Below are positions 51,250 through 59,927 of a stretch of DNA of 64,000 nucleotides, piece after piece; positions within the stretch are counted from its first letter, which is position 1, and each line of letters starts with the position of its first letter. The stretch is taken from positions 1 through 64,000 of the forward strand of contig BJUU01000008.1 in NCBI GenBank assembly GCA_007988785.1. The letters run 5' to 3'. This stretch comes from Agrococcus baldri (GTDB lineage: Bacteria; Actinomycetota; Actinomycetes; Actinomycetales; Microbacteriaceae). Both the position numbers and the translations under genes were made by a program. A model generated the notes under the pieces. That model did no database searches. It worked only from the letters and a program-made list of their open reading frames with translations, and had not been told where the DNA came from.

Positions 51250-53748
51250 ATGCCCCTCCTCGACCACGCCCCGCAGCCCTGGGACCCCGACGCCGCGTTC
51301 GACGCCTTCGAGGGCTGGGCCGCCGAGCGCGGGCTGACGCTCTACCCGGCGCAGGAGGAGGCGCTGCTCGAGATCGTCACCGGCAGCAACGTGATCCTCT
51401 CGACGCCCACCGGCACCGGCAAGTCGCTCGTCGCGACCGGCGCCCATTTCGCCGCGCTCGCCCAGGGCCAGCGCTCCTTCTACACCGCCCCCATCAAGGC
51501 GCTCGTGAGCGAGAAGTTCTTCGCCCTGGTCGAGACCTTCGGGGCCGAGCAGGTCGGCATGGTCACGGGAGACTCATCCGTCAACCCCGACGCCCCGATC
51601 ATCTGCTGCACCGCCGAGATCCTCGCCAACCTGGCGCTCCGCAACGGCGAGAGCGCCGAGGTGCACCAGGTGGTGATGGACGAGTTCCACTTCTACGGCG
51701 ACCCGCAGCGCGGCTGGGCCTGGCAGGTGCCGCTGCTGACGCTGCCGCACGTGCAGTTCATCCTCATGTCGGCGACGCTCGGCGACACGACCGCGATCAC
51801 CGACGACCTCAGTCGCCGCACCGGGCGCGAGACCGCGGTCGTCACGGGTGTCGAACGGCCCGTGCCGCTGTCGTACGAGTACGCGATGACCCCCGTGCAC
51901 GAGACGATCGAGGAGCTGCTCGCCACCCAGCGGGCGCCGGTCTACATCGTGCACTTCGCCCAGGCCGCGGCCCTCGAGCGGGCGCAGGCGCTCGCGTCGG
52001 TGAAGATCGTCAGCCGCGAGCAGCGCGACGAGATCGCGGCGGCGATCGGCGACTTCCGCTTCACCACCACCTTCGGCAAGACCCTCTCGCGCCTGGTGCG
52101 CAGCGGCATCGGCGTGCACCACGCGGGCATGCTGCCGAAGTACCGCCGGCTCGTCGAGCAGCTCGCCCAGCAGGGCCTGCTGCGCGTCATCTGCGGCACC
52201 GACACGCTCGGCGTCGGCATCAACGTCCCCATCCGCACGGTGCTGCTGACGGGCCTGACGAAGTTCGACGGGCAGCGGATGCGTCAGCTCACGGCGCGCG
52301 AGTTCCACCAGATCGCGGGGCGCGCGGGCCGGGCCGGCTACGACACCGCCGGCACGGTGGTGGTGCAGGCGCCCGAGCACGAGGCGGAGAACGCCAAGAT
52401 GCTCGCGAAGGCCGGCGACGACCCCAAGGCACGGCGCAAGCTGGTGCGCAAGAAGGCGCCCGAGGGCTTCGTCTCGTGGGGCAAGCCGTCGTTCGAGAAG
52501 CTCATCGAGGCCGAGCCCGAGCCGCTCGTGCCGCACATGCAGGTGAGCCACTCGATGCTGCTCAACGTCATCGGCCGCGGCGGCGACGCCTTCATCACCA
52601 TGCGCGAGCTCATCGCCTCGACGCACGAGCCGCGGCGCGCGCAGCTCGCGCTCGAGCGCCGCGCGCTCGCGATCTACCGCACCCTCCGCACCGCCGGCGT
52701 CGTGGAGCAGCATCCTGACCCGTCTCTGCCGGGCGGCCAGCGCATCCGCCTCACCGTCGACCTGCAGCCCAACTTCGCGCTCAACCAGCCGCTCTCGCCG
52801 TTCGCGCTCGCGGCGATCGACATGCTCGACCCGGCCGAGCCGACGCATCCGCTCGACGTCGTCTCGATCATCGAGGCGACCCTCGACGATCCGCGGCCGA
52901 TCCTCTCGCAGCAGCAGTTCCTCGCCCGGGGCGAGGCGGTCGCGGCGATGAAGGCCGAGCGCATCGAGTACGAGGAGCGCATGGAGCAGCTCGAGGAGGT
53001 CACGCACCCCAAGCCGCTCGAGGAGCTGCTGACCGCCGCGCTCGAGGTGTTCGCGCAGTCGCAGCCGTGGGTGGGCGACTTCGCGCTGTCGCCGAAGTCG
53101 GTGGTGCGCGACATGTGGGAGCGGGCGATGACCTTCGCCGACTACACGCAGCACTACTCGCTCGCCCGCTCGGAAGGGCTCGTGCTGCGCTACCTCTCTG
53201 ACGCCTACCGGGCCATTCGCCAGACCGTGCCGGAGGAGGCCAAGAGCGAGGATCTGCTCGACATCTCCGAGTGGCTGGGCGAGCTCGTGCGGCAGGTCGA
53301 CTCGTCGCTGCTCGACGAGTGGGAGGAGCTCATGCATCCGACCGCGCCCGGCGAGGCGCCGGTCGCGCCGCCCCCGCCGCCCTCGGTGGTCGCGAACCCG
53401 CGGGCGTTCAGGACGCTCGTGCGCAACGAGCTGTTCCGTCGCGTGCAGCTCGCGGCGCTCGACAAGCACGAGGCGCTCGGCGAGCTCGACCCGGCTTTCG
53501 GGGCGGATGCGTGGGGTGACGCGCTCGACGCCTACTACGACGAGCACGAGACGATCGGCACGGGCGCCGATGCCCGCTCCTCGCGCATGCTGGTGGTCGA
53601 CGAGGGCTCCGCGGTCTGGGAGGTGCAGCAGATCCTCGCCGACCCCGCCGGCGACCACGACTGGCGCATCTGGGCGAGCGTCGACCTGGCCGAGTCGGCG
53701 GATGCGGGGCACGCGGTCGTGCGCGTCACGCGCGTCGGGCGCATGTAA
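51250..53748 (+). CDS. DEAD/DEAH-box RNA helicase (DUF3516 type)
   Basis: This 832-residue superfamily 2 helicase of the Ski2-like actinobacterial DUF3516 group has Walker [10 protein letters not shown] (about 51-59), motif [10 protein letters not shown] in place of DExH, motif III MSATLGD, and motif [16 protein letters not shown]-terminal region of about 400 residues is characteristic of the family. It probably unwinds RNA in the cytoplasm; the precise target is unknown. The start is ATG 51250. It ends just before a dispersed palindromic repeat (53767-53831). Confidence 0.9.
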   Translation: MPLLDHAPQPWDPDAAFDAFEGWAAERGLTLYPAQEEALLEIVTGSNVILSTPTGTGKSLVATGAHFAALAQGQRSFYTAPIKALVSEKFFALVETFGAEQVGMVTGDSSVNPDAPIICCTAEILANLALRNGESAEVHQVVMDEFHFYGDPQRGWAWQVPLLTLPHVQFILMSATLGDTTAITDDLSRRTGRETAVVTGVERPVPLSYEYAMTPVHETIEELLATQRAPVYIVHFAQAAALERAQALASVKIVSREQRDEIAAAIGDFRFTTTFGKTLSRLVRSGIGVHHAGMLPKYRRLVEQLAQQGLLRVICGTDTLGVGINVPIRTVLLTGLTKFDGQRMRQLTAREFHQIAGRAGRAGYDTAGTVVVQAPEHEAENAKMLAKAGDDPKARRKLVRKKAPEGFVSWGKPSFEKLIEAEPEPLVPHMQVSHSMLLNVIGRGGDAFITMRELIASTHEPRRAQLALERRALAIYRTLRTAGVVEQHPDPSLPGGQRIRLTVDLQPNFALNQPLSPFALAAIDMLDPAEPTHPLDVVSIIEATLDDPRPILSQQQFLARGEAVAAMKAERIEYEERMEQLEEVTHPKPLEELLTAALEVFAQSQPWVGDFALSPKSVVRDMWERAMTFADYTQHYSLARSEGLVLRYLSDAYRAIRQTVPEEAKSEDLLDISEWLGELVRQVDSSLLDEWEELMHPTAPGEAPVAPPPPPSVVANPRAFRTLVRNELFRRVQLAALDKHEALGELDPAFGADAWGDALDAYYDEHETIGTGADARSSRMLVVDEGSAVWEVQQILADPAGDHDWRIWASVDLAESADAGHAVVRVTRVGRM

Positions 53749-53766
53749 ACGGCCCCGCCGGCTGCC

Positions 53767-53831
53767 CTTCGACTCGGCATGCGCCTGCGGCGCGCGCCGG
53801 CTCAGGAACCGCAGGCGCACGCGTCTCGAAG
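53767..53831. repeat. Dispersed palindromic element, copy 2
   Basis: TGCGCCTGCGG (53780-53790) and CCGCAGGCGCA (53809-53819) form an 11-bp stem. CTTCGA/TCGAAG (53767-53772, 53826-53831) is an outer stem. It shares CTTCGAC, GCCTGCGGC and GGCTCAG in order with the element at 39171-39233. Confidence 0.65.
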
Positions 53832-53900
53832 CCACCCGCCCGGAATGCCTGCCGCGCGGATTCGGTTGCTTCCGGCACACCCGACGAGCGAAGGAGCACC

Positions 53901-54341
53901 ATGCCACTGCAGGGCGAGTACGAGCCGAGCACCTCCGAGTGGGCGCGCAAGCAGGCGGAGGCCTTCGAGGCCTCGAACGGCGCCGAGGCGAACACGCTGC
54001 GGGGGATGCCGATCATCCTGCTGACGAGCGTCGGCGCCAAGAGCGGCAAGCTGCGCAAGACGCCCCTCATGCGGGTCGAGCACGAGGGCGAGTACGCGGT
54101 CGTCGCCTCGCTCGGCGGCGCCCCGAAGCATCCGGTCTGGTACTTCAACCTGAAGGCGCAGCCGCACGTCGAGCTGCAGGACGGCGCCGAGAAGCACGAC
54201 TACCTCGCGCGCGACCTCGAGGGCGCCGAGCGCGAGACCTGGTGGGAGCGCGCGGTCGCCGCCTACCCGGACTACGCCGACTACCAGCAGAAGACCGAGC
54301 GCCTCATCCCCGTCTTCGTGCTCGAGCGCACGCCCGCCTGA
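53901..54341 (+). CDS. Deazaflavin-dependent nitroreductase-family protein 1
   Basis: This 146-residue split-barrel protein has the DDN (F420-dependent nitroreductase) pattern: [32 protein letters not shown] split by the cofactor loop, then [16 protein letters not shown] and [16 protein letters not shown]. Mycobacterial Ddn uses reduced F420 to reduce quinones and nitroimidazoles. GAAGGAG precedes ATG 53901. A second family member lies on the opposite strand at 55053-55568. Confidence 0.9.
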   Translation: MPLQGEYEPSTSEWARKQAEAFEASNGAEANTLRGMPIILLTSVGAKSGKLRKTPLMRVEHEGEYAVVASLGGAPKHPVWYFNLKAQPHVELQDGAEKHDYLARDLEGAERETWWERAVAAYPDYADYQQKTERLIPVFVLERTPA

Positions 54342-54349
54342 GCCCGCAC

Positions 54350-54412
54350 CTCAACGGCCATTCGCGAGGGATGAGCACCTGAGCGACACATCGCGCTCGA
54401 ATGGCCGTTGAG
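54350..54412. terminator. 15-bp inverted repeat between convergent genes
   Basis: CTCAACGGCCATTCG (54350-54364) and CGAATGGCCGTTGAG (54398-54412) are perfect complements around a 33-nt loop. The element sits exactly between the convergent nitroreductase-like and SDR genes, so it may act as a two-way terminator. There is no T tract. Confidence 0.5.
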
Positions 54413-54414
54413 CC

Positions 54415-55029
54415 CTAGCCGGCGAACTCGGCGGCGAGCTCGGCGGCGAGCTCGCGCACGTCGGTGGCGCCCGCGAAGGCGCGCTCGGGCTGGGCCGCCC
54501 GGTCGGCATCCGACACGAGCGCCTTCACGCGCTTGACGACCGTGCGGGCGGGCGTCTCGCGCAGCGCGTGGCCGACCGCCGCGAGCCACGCCTCGGCCGC
54601 CGCCTTCAGCGCCACGTAGCTCGCGCTGCCCGCCGTGGGGCGCTCGAGACCGGTGGTCGACACGATCGCGACGACCCCCGCATCCGACCGCCCGATCGCG
54701 TCGGCGAAGGCCCGCGTGGTGTTGCGCAACGTGGTGACGACGCGCGCCTCGAGCCAGGCCCAGTCCTCGTCGCTCTGGCCGGCGAGCCCGCCGCCGCCGC
54801 GCCAGCCGCCCACCAGGTGCACGAGCCCGTCGAGCTCGCCCACCTCGGCCGCGAGCGCCTCGACCGCCTCGCGATCGGTGAGGTCGCACTCGAAGCGCTC
54901 GCTCGCGTCGACGAGCCCGAGCCGGTCGGCGTTCGAGCCCACGGCGATCACGTGGTGCCCGGCGTCGATGAGGGCGGATGCGGTGGCGTGCCCGAGCGCG
55001 CTCGTGGCGCCGGCGATGAGGATGCGCAT
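54415..55029 (-). CDS. Short SDR-family oxidoreductase
   Basis: This 204-residue SDR has AGATSALG for cofactor binding, a short NNAG-equivalent (HLVGG), the serine in AIVSTTG and the YVALK catalytic pair. It is shorter than classical SDRs (about 250) because the C-terminal substrate region is reduced. ATG 55029 has no ribosome binding site, and CAGACT lies 6 nt upstream, a possible leaderless start. The substrate is unknown. It is followed by a strong inverted repeat. Confidence 0.83.
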   Translation of the reverse strand: MRILIAGATSALGHATASALIDAGHHVIAVGSNADRLGLVDASERFECDLTDREAVEALAAEVGELDGLVHLVGGWRGGGGLAGQSDEDWAWLEARVVTTLRNTTRAFADAIGRSDAGVVAIVSTTGLERPTAGSASYVALKAAAEAWLAAVGHALRETPARTVVKRVKALVSDADRAAQPERAFAGATDVRELAAELAAEFAG

Positions 55030-55052
55030 GCGGCCAGTCTGCCGTGCCGGCG

Positions 55053-55568
55053 TCACCGCCGCTCGCGGAAGGGCGAGGGCACTGCATCCGTCGTCAGCCG
55101 GAACAGCCGCACCGTGCGGCCCGCGTCTCGCTCGTACTGCCGGTAGCCGGGCCACTGCGCCTCGATGCGCACCCACGCGGCGTCGCGCTCGGCATCGGGG
55201 ATGCGGGTCGCGTGAACCGGGTACGGCAGACCGCGCACGACCGCCACGGCGTCGGGACGGGCGGCGAGGTTCGCCGTCCATCCGGGGTGCTGCGCGCGGG
55301 CGAAGCTCGTGCCGGCGACGATCGCGCCGCCGTCGCCGTCGGGCGTGAACATGAGCTCGGATGCGCGGGCCAGGCCGCTCTTCGCGCCCACGGTGTGCAG
55401 CACGAGCGAGGGCACGAGGATGCCGGAGACCACCAGCCGACCGCCGGTGAGGCGCTTCGCGATGCGCTCGGCGACCGGCATCGCCCTGGGACCGATGCGG
55501 CGGAACGCGCGCGTGCGCGAGACCGGCGCGAGGGCGCGGCGCAGCAGCCGGCGCAGCCGATCGGGCAC
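55053..55568 (-). CDS. Deazaflavin-dependent nitroreductase-family protein 2
   Basis: This 171-residue DDN-like protein has about 40 basic N-terminal residues, then VLHTVGAKSGLARASELMFTPDGDG, SFARAQHPGWTANLAARPDAV and RIEAQWPGYRQYERDAGR. F420 or FMN binding is expected from the family. The basic N-terminus, with an excess of Arg, differs from copy 1 and may associate with the membrane. GTG 55568 is the start. It lies 14 bp downstream of a small gene on the same strand. Confidence 0.87.
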   Translation of the reverse strand: MPDRLRRLLRRALAPVSRTRAFRRIGPRAMPVAERIAKRLTGGRLVVSGILVPSLVLHTVGAKSGLARASELMFTPDGDGGAIVAGTSFARAQHPGWTANLAARPDAVAVVRGLPYPVHATRIPDAERDAAWVRIEAQWPGYRQYERDAGRTVRLFRLTTDAVPSPFRERR

Positions 55569-55581
55569 GGCAGCCGTGGCC

Positions 55582-55773
55582 TCAGCCGTGCTGCTCGGCG
55601 CCCCTGCGGGCGTCCTGCACGAGCTGGCGCACGTCGGCCTCGGCCGGCACCGCGCCGCCGGCGTCGAGCTGCTGCATGACCGCCTCGACCGCGTCGTCCT
55701 CGCTGCCCTCGAGCGGGATCGACAGCCCGCGCTTCAGCAGCTCACCGTAGTCGGGTACCCATTCGATGCTCAT
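55582..55773 (-). CDS. Small conserved-looking protein, 63 residues
   Basis: This short acidic protein (MSIEWVPDYGELLKRG, then EGSEDDAVEAVMQQLDAGG and a helical RQLVQDARRG end) has codon use like its neighbours and a G-rich stretch before ATG 55773. It lies 14 bp upstream of DDN-like gene 2 and 62 bp from the following NAD(P)-binding protein. I do not recognise it. It has no signal peptide or membrane helix. Confidence 0.5.
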   Translation of the reverse strand: MSIEWVPDYGELLKRGLSIPLEGSEDDAVEAVMQQLDAGGAVPAEADVRQLVQDARRGAEQHG

Positions 55774-55835
55774 GGCCCCACCGTGGCATCCGCGCGCCCC
55801 GCGCGCCAGGGGGTGTCTCCCGACGCGCCCGCCGA

Positions 55836-56477
55836 TCAATAGGCGAAGTGCACGTGCGCGCCGCGGTGCTCGCCCGACTCGATGGCGTCGACCACCGCGA
55901 TGGCGAAGTCTGCGCCGGAGATCGACGAGCCGCCGTCGGCGTCGAGCACCGGGGTGTCGCCGCCCGTGCGGTACTCGCCACGGCGGGTCTGGTCGGGGAT
56001 GAAGCCGCCGAAGGCGCCCGCGGGGGAGACGTAGGTCCAGTCGACGCCCTCGGTCGCGCTCACGCGCTCGAACGCGGCGAACAGCTCGCGCGCCTCGCCC
56101 TTGTACTCCGGCGCGAAGGCGTCGGTCTCGACGATGCGCCGGCCGTCGGCGTCCTTCAGCGAGCCGAAGCCGCCCACGATGATGAACCGCACCCCGGTGC
56201 CGGCGAGCCTGCCGGCGATGTCTGCATACGCATCCGCCACCCTGCCCTCCATGTCGCCGCGCGGCGACAGCGCGCCCACGACCACCTCTGCGCCGTCGAG
56301 CGCCTGCGCGAGCACGTCGCCGTCGAGCACCGAGCCCTGCACCACCCGGGCGCCGGCGGGGGCGTCCTGCGGCGTCGAGCGCGAGACGAGCGTGAGCTCG
56401 TGGCCGCGCGCCGCGGCCTCTGCGGCGATGTGGCCGCCGGCGAAGCCGGTGGCGCCGAGCACGGTGATCCTGGTCAT
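55836..56477 (-). CDS. NAD(P)-binding oxidoreductase (NmrA/YwnB-like)
   Basis: This 213-residue atypical SDR has ITVLGATGFAGGHIAAEA at the start, VVVGALSPRG, FIIVGGFGSLKD and a WTYVSPAGAFGGFIPDQTR region. The classical YxxxK is absent, as in NmrA/BVR-B-like proteins. These bind NAD(P) and act as reductases or redox sensors. GAGAGGA precedes ATG 56477. It is divergent from a small membrane protein gene. Confidence 0.86.
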   Translation of the reverse strand: MTRITVLGATGFAGGHIAAEAAARGHELTLVSRSTPQDAPAGARVVQGSVLDGDVLAQALDGAEVVVGALSPRGDMEGRVADAYADIAGRLAGTGVRFIIVGGFGSLKDADGRRIVETDAFAPEYKGEARELFAAFERVSATEGVDWTYVSPAGAFGGFIPDQTRRGEYRTGGDTPVLDADGGSSISGADFAIAVVDAIESGEHRGAHVHFAY

Positions 56478-56578
56478 GGGGGTCCTCTCGTCTGCAATGT
56501 CTGCAGGGGCAACCGGCGGCGCCGGCAGCGCATTCCGGTCGGGCGGATGCGCGGCTGGCGCGGCACGCGCGCGCACCG

Positions 56579-56584
56579 TACGGT
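56579..56584 (+). promoter_or_regulatory. -10 box of a leaderless promoter within a dyad
   Basis: TACGGT ends 6 nt before GTG 56591. It lies in the inverted repeat CACCGT-ACGGTA-ACGGTG (56574-56591), which may be an operator. Confidence 0.45.
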
Positions 56585-56590
56585 AACGGT

Positions 56591-57058
56591 GTGATCGACG
56601 TCGCGCCCGCGGGCGCAGCAGCCCGTACCGCGCATCCGCTCGTCGTCACCGGCGCCCGCGCGCTCGCCGCCGTCGCGCTGCACGCGATCGTCGCGGGCGC
56701 CATCGGCTGGGCGATCGATCCGGTGATCTCGGAGACCTCGGTGTGGGCGTGGCCGAGCTCGGCGCAGGCCGCGCAGCTCGGCGAGCTCTGGCTGCAGACG
56801 ACCGTCGCGCCCGCGCTCGTCTGGGCCGCGATCGTGCTGGCCCGCGCGGCGCGTCGGCGGCGCGTCGAGGGCACCTTCTTCGTGCTCTCTGCCGCGGTGG
56901 TCGCGATCGTGGCGTTCGCGCTCGCGGTGCCGCTCATCCTGCTCGAGGTGCCCGTGCAGGCGACCGGCATCGCGATCGCCGCCTGGCTGCTGGTGGCGTG
57001 CGCGCTCGCCGTCATCATCGCGGCGCAGGTCGCCCGCGAGCGGCGCGCGCCGCGCTGA
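56591..57058 (+). CDS. Four-helix membrane protein, paralogue 1
   Basis: This 155-residue protein has four predicted membrane helices (LAAVALHAIVAGAIGWAI, LQTTVAPALVWAAIVLA, FVLSAAVVAIVAFALAVP, IAIAAWLLVACALAVIIA). A similar protein lies at 58759-59208 (shared DV.P....HP start, LHA..AI, LQ...LP/AP.L.W), so the two are paralogues flanking the DUF6421 gene. The start is GTG 56591, probably leaderless. The function is unknown. Its 3' end runs into an 18-bp tandem repeat. Confidence 0.72.
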   Translation: MIDVAPAGAAARTAHPLVVTGARALAAVALHAIVAGAIGWAIDPVISETSVWAWPSSAQAAQLGELWLQTTVAPALVWAAIVLARAARRRRVEGTFFVLSAAVVAIVAFALAVPLILLEVPVQATGIAIAAWLLVACALAVIIAAQVARERRAPR

Positions 57059-57124
57059 CCGCGCGCGCCGCGCTGACCGCGCGCGCCGCGCTGACCGCGC
57101 GCGCCGCGCTGACCGCGCGCGCCG
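57043..57124. repeat. 18-bp tandem repeat, four copies plus partial
   Basis: The unit CGCGCGCCGCGCTGACCG repeats with exact 18-bp period (CTGACC at 57055, 57073, 57091 and 57109). It starts in the last codons of the membrane protein gene and ends just before the stop of DUF6421. The unit contains GCGCGC self-complementary blocks. Confidence 0.9.
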
Positions 57125-57133
57125 CTCGTCGCG

Positions 57134-58507
57134 CTACGCGCTCTCGGCGGTGATGCCGGAGGTCGAGGCGATGACCTCGCGCATCTTCTTCTCGAAGGCC
57201 TCGTAGAACATCGACAGCGGGAACTCGTCGTCCATCACGAGGTCCGTCAGCTGGCGGGGCGCGCCGTCGAGCGGCAGCTCGCCCGCCTTCCACTTGGAGG
57301 CCGGGTGCGGCTCGACGACGGAGGAGACGAGCTCGTAGGCGGCCAGCCAGTGCGCGACCTTGGGCCGGTCGATCGAGCGCCAGTACAGCAGCTCGGTGGC
57401 CTCGCCGAGCTTGTTGACGACGTCGGGCACCTCGTCCCAGTCGAAGGCGAGCTGCGTGTCGGTCCAGTGCAGCACGCGGTGCTGGTGCAGCCACGCGAAC
57501 AGCAGCTGGCCGCCGAGCCCGTCGTAGTTGCGGGTGCGAGTGCCGGTGATCGCGAAGCGGAAGATGCGGTCGAAGATGACCGCGTACTGCACGTGCTTGG
57601 CGTGCTTCGCGAGCTCGCGGTCGGCATCCGTCGCGTCCTCCTTGGCGGCGATCCGCCGCTCGATCGCGACCGACTCGCGGAACGCGGTCAGGTCGCAGCG
57701 CAGCTCCTCGAGCGAGTAGAGGAAGAACGGCATCCGCTGCTTGATCATGAACGGGTCGAACGGCAGGTCGCCGCGCATGTGGGTGCGGTCGTGGATGAGA
57801 TCCCACATCACGAACGTCTCCTCGGCCGTGCGCTGGTCGGCGACGAGCTCTGCGGCGTCGGCCGGCAGCTCGAGCTTCGTGACCTCGCACGCCGCCTCGA
57901 CCACGCGGCGGAAGCGCGCCGCCTCGCGATCCTGGAAGATCGCGCCCCACGTGAACGAGGGGATCTCGCGCATCGCGACCGTCTCGGGGAAGAGCACCGC
58001 CGAGTTCGTGTCGTAGCCGGCGGTGAAGTCGATGAAGCGCAGCGGCACGAACAGCGCGTTCGAGTAGTCGCCGGCCTCGAGCTCGGCGATGAACTCGGGC
58101 CAGATGACCTCGACGAGCACGGCCTCGACGAGCCGCTTCGACGAGCCGTTCTGCGTGTACATCGGGAAGATCACCAGGTGCTTCAGCCCGTCGACGCGGT
58201 GCTGCTGCGGCTGGAACTGCACGAGCGCGTCGAAGAAGTCGGGCTCGCCGAAGCCGCCCTCGGCCCAGCGCTCGAAGTCGACCGCGGCCTGCTCCAGGTA
58301 GGCCGCATCGTGCGGGAACTCGGGGGCGATGGTGCGGATGCCCTGGGCCAGCCCGGTCACGTGGGCGCGGGCGGCGTCGTGGTCGCCCACCTCCTCGATG
58401 GCGCCGTTCTTCGACTGCATGGGCTGCAGCGCCGTCGCTGCTGCCTTGATCTGCAGCCAGGCGGAGTGCTGGCGCAGGTCGGCGGCGGTGGCCTGGGTCA
58501 TCGTCAT
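57134..58507 (-). CDS. DUF6421-family protein
   Basis: This 457-residue soluble protein matches, as I recall, the actinobacterial DUF6421 family. It has no signal peptide or membrane helix. Notable segments are HLVIFPMYTQNGSSKR, FIDFTAGYDTNSAVLFPE, MWDLIHDRTHMRGDLPFDPF and FAITGTRTRNYDGLGGQ. The conserved His/Asp pairs (HDRTHMRGD) suggest a metal or catalytic site, but no function is established. GGAGG precedes ATG 58507. It is convergent with a membrane protein gene and separated from it by a tandem repeat. Confidence 0.75.
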   Translation of the reverse strand: MTMTQATAADLRQHSAWLQIKAAATALQPMQSKNGAIEEVGDHDAARAHVTGLAQGIRTIAPEFPHDAAYLEQAAVDFERWAEGGFGEPDFFDALVQFQPQQHRVDGLKHLVIFPMYTQNGSSKRLVEAVLVEVIWPEFIAELEAGDYSNALFVPLRFIDFTAGYDTNSAVLFPETVAMREIPSFTWGAIFQDREAARFRRVVEAACEVTKLELPADAAELVADQRTAEETFVMWDLIHDRTHMRGDLPFDPFMIKQRMPFFLYSLEELRCDLTAFRESVAIERRIAAKEDATDADRELAKHAKHVQYAVIFDRIFRFAITGTRTRNYDGLGGQLLFAWLHQHRVLHWTDTQLAFDWDEVPDVVNKLGEATELLYWRSIDRPKVAHWLAAYELVSSVVEPHPASKWKAGELPLDGAPRQLTDLVMDDEFPLSMFYEAFEKKMREVIASTSGITAESA

Positions 58508-58758
58508 GGGAGCCTCCTGGAGTCTCGACGGGGGAGGATCGTGGCGCGGCGGCGCCCGATCGGTGCGTGTTTCCAGCGTAAAGCGCCGTGCACGCACGTA
58601 TCTTGCGGCTCGGCCCGCGTTTGCTGCCCGTTCCTGGCGTCGCGCGGGAGCCCGTCGTCGCCCGCAACGGAGTTGCGTCACCGACCGATGCGACGATGAG
58701 CGCGGAGCACTGGCGCGCCCGCGCGCCCGGGCGTACCCTCATCGCTTGGAGCACAGCC

Positions 58759-59208
58759 TTGGACGTCGAACCCAGTCACGGCCACCCGGTGCTCGCCGCC
58801 GCAGGACCGGTGGCGATCGTCGCGGTGCTGCATGCCGCCGTCAGCACGGCCATCATCGCGGCGGTCGAGCCCGACGTGCCCGACCTCGCCGTCTACTGGC
58901 TGCAGGCGGTGCTGCTGCCGTCGCTCGGCTGGGCGCTGCTCGTGCTGGGGCGGGCCGCGGTGTGGAAGCGGCCCTCCGCCTTCTGGCTCGGCGCGTCCGC
59001 GGGGCTCGTGGTGCTGGCGGCCTTCGTCACCGCCTTCCTCATCGTGGTCGGCGACATCAGCGCGCGCGGCATCCCGCTCGCGCTCATCCTCTCGGCATGG
59101 GTGCTGCTGGCCTGCGCGGTGCTCGTGGCGGTGGTGCTGCGCGTCTCCGGCAAGCACGCCGATGCGGCGATCGACGCCGACGTCGCGGTGCCGGTCGCGC
59201 CCGTCTAG
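58759..59208 (+). CDS. Four-helix membrane protein, paralogue 2
   Basis: This 149-residue protein has four predicted helices (VAIVAVLHAAVSTAIIAA, WLQAVLLPSLGWALLVLG, LVVLAAFVTAFLIVVG, ALILSAWVLLACAVLVAVV). It resembles the protein at 56591-57058 along its length. TTG 58759 is chosen because GGAG (58748-58751) precedes it, a -10-like TACCCT stands at 58734, and the paralogue begins at the same residue. ATG 58696 would add 21 residues. The 250-bp gap upstream otherwise holds only promoter sequence for the divergent DUF6421 gene. The function is unknown. Confidence 0.7.
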   Translation: MDVEPSHGHPVLAAAGPVAIVAVLHAAVSTAIIAAVEPDVPDLAVYWLQAVLLPSLGWALLVLGRAAVWKRPSAFWLGASAGLVVLAAFVTAFLIVVGDISARGIPLALILSAWVLLACAVLVAVVLRVSGKHADAAIDADVAVPVAPV

Positions 59209-59220
59209 CGGCCGGCAGCC

Positions 59221-59589
59221 TCAGACGAGCGCCTGCGCGATGAGGAAGCCCGCCCAGCAGCCGGCGGCGGCCAGCAGCGGCGGCACGATCGCCCACCGCT
59301 GCTTCGTCGCGGCGGCGGCCGCGCCGATCGCGTTGCCGACCAGCGTGCAGCCCAGCAGCGCGATCCAGTAGGTCAGCCGCGCGGGCCCGGGGTCGACGCC
59401 GGAGGCCTCCGCCGCCTGCACCAGGCCGCCGTCGCCGACCGGGGCGAACAGCAGCAGGCAGAGGATGTTCGCGAAGATCAGCACCCAGGCGGCCAGCCGC
59501 CAGCGATCGGCAGGCGTCCACTCGCGCTGCGGCTCGAGCTCCTCCCACTCCGGGTCCATGCCCTGCTCGTCGGGCCGATCGTCGCTCAT
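59221..59589 (-). CDS. Small membrane protein, tandem paralogue A
   Basis: This 122-residue protein has an acidic N-terminus (about 1-30) and three predicted helices (AAWVLIFANILCLLLFA, LTYWIALLGCTLVGNAIGAA, IVPPLLAAAGCWAGFLIA). The next gene upstream encodes a protein of the same layout, sharing W.LI..NIL, G.TLVGN and AAGCW, so they are a tandem duplication. ATG 59589 overlaps the upstream stop (ATGA). The function is unknown. It is the last gene of the operon begun by exonuclease III. Confidence 0.75.
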   Translation of the reverse strand: MSDDRPDEQGMDPEWEELEPQREWTPADRWRLAAWVLIFANILCLLLFAPVGDGGLVQAAEASGVDPGPARLTYWIALLGCTLVGNAIGAAAAATKQRWAIVPPLLAAAGCWAGFLIAQALV

Positions 59590-59927
59590 GCGAGCGCTCC
59601 GCCCCCGACGATGCCGAACACGATCCAGCAGCCCGCGGCGGCGGCGATCGCCCAGGCGAGACCCCAGCTGCGGCGCTGCCAGATGGCGAGGCCGTTGCCG
59701 ACGATCGTGCACGCAGCGAGGCCGATGGCGTAGACGGTCACCGCGTTCGACTGCACGTAGCCCTCGTCGAACTGGTGCTCGAGCTGCTCCTGCAGCTCGA
59801 TGGCCGCCGCGCCCGGCATCGCGAGCGCCATCAGGGCGAGCACGTTCAGCCCGATCATCACCCAGGTCGCGATCTCGAGCGCGCGACCCTGCCGTGCTGA
59901 CGCGACGGCGCCCGACGCATCCGCCAT
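59586..59927 (-). CDS. Small membrane protein, tandem paralogue B
   Basis: This 113-residue protein has three predicted helices (ATWVMIGLNVLALMALA, YAIGLAACTIVGNGLAIW, LAWAIAAAAGCWIVFGI). It is the sister of the gene that follows. ATG 59927 overlaps the stop of the exonuclease III gene (TGATG-type junction) and its own stop overlaps the next start, so all three genes are translationally coupled. No function is recognisable. Confidence 0.75.
   Translation of the reverse strand: MADASGAVASARQGRALEIATWVMIGLNVLALMALAMPGAAAIELQEQLEHQFDEGYVQSNAVTVYAIGLAACTIVGNGLAIWQRRSWGLAWAIAAAAGCWIVFGIVGGGALA

Noticed and set aside
57043-57124. Tandem repeats as a CRISPR array.
   Set aside because: The units are contiguous 18-mers with no spacers and no cas genes nearby.
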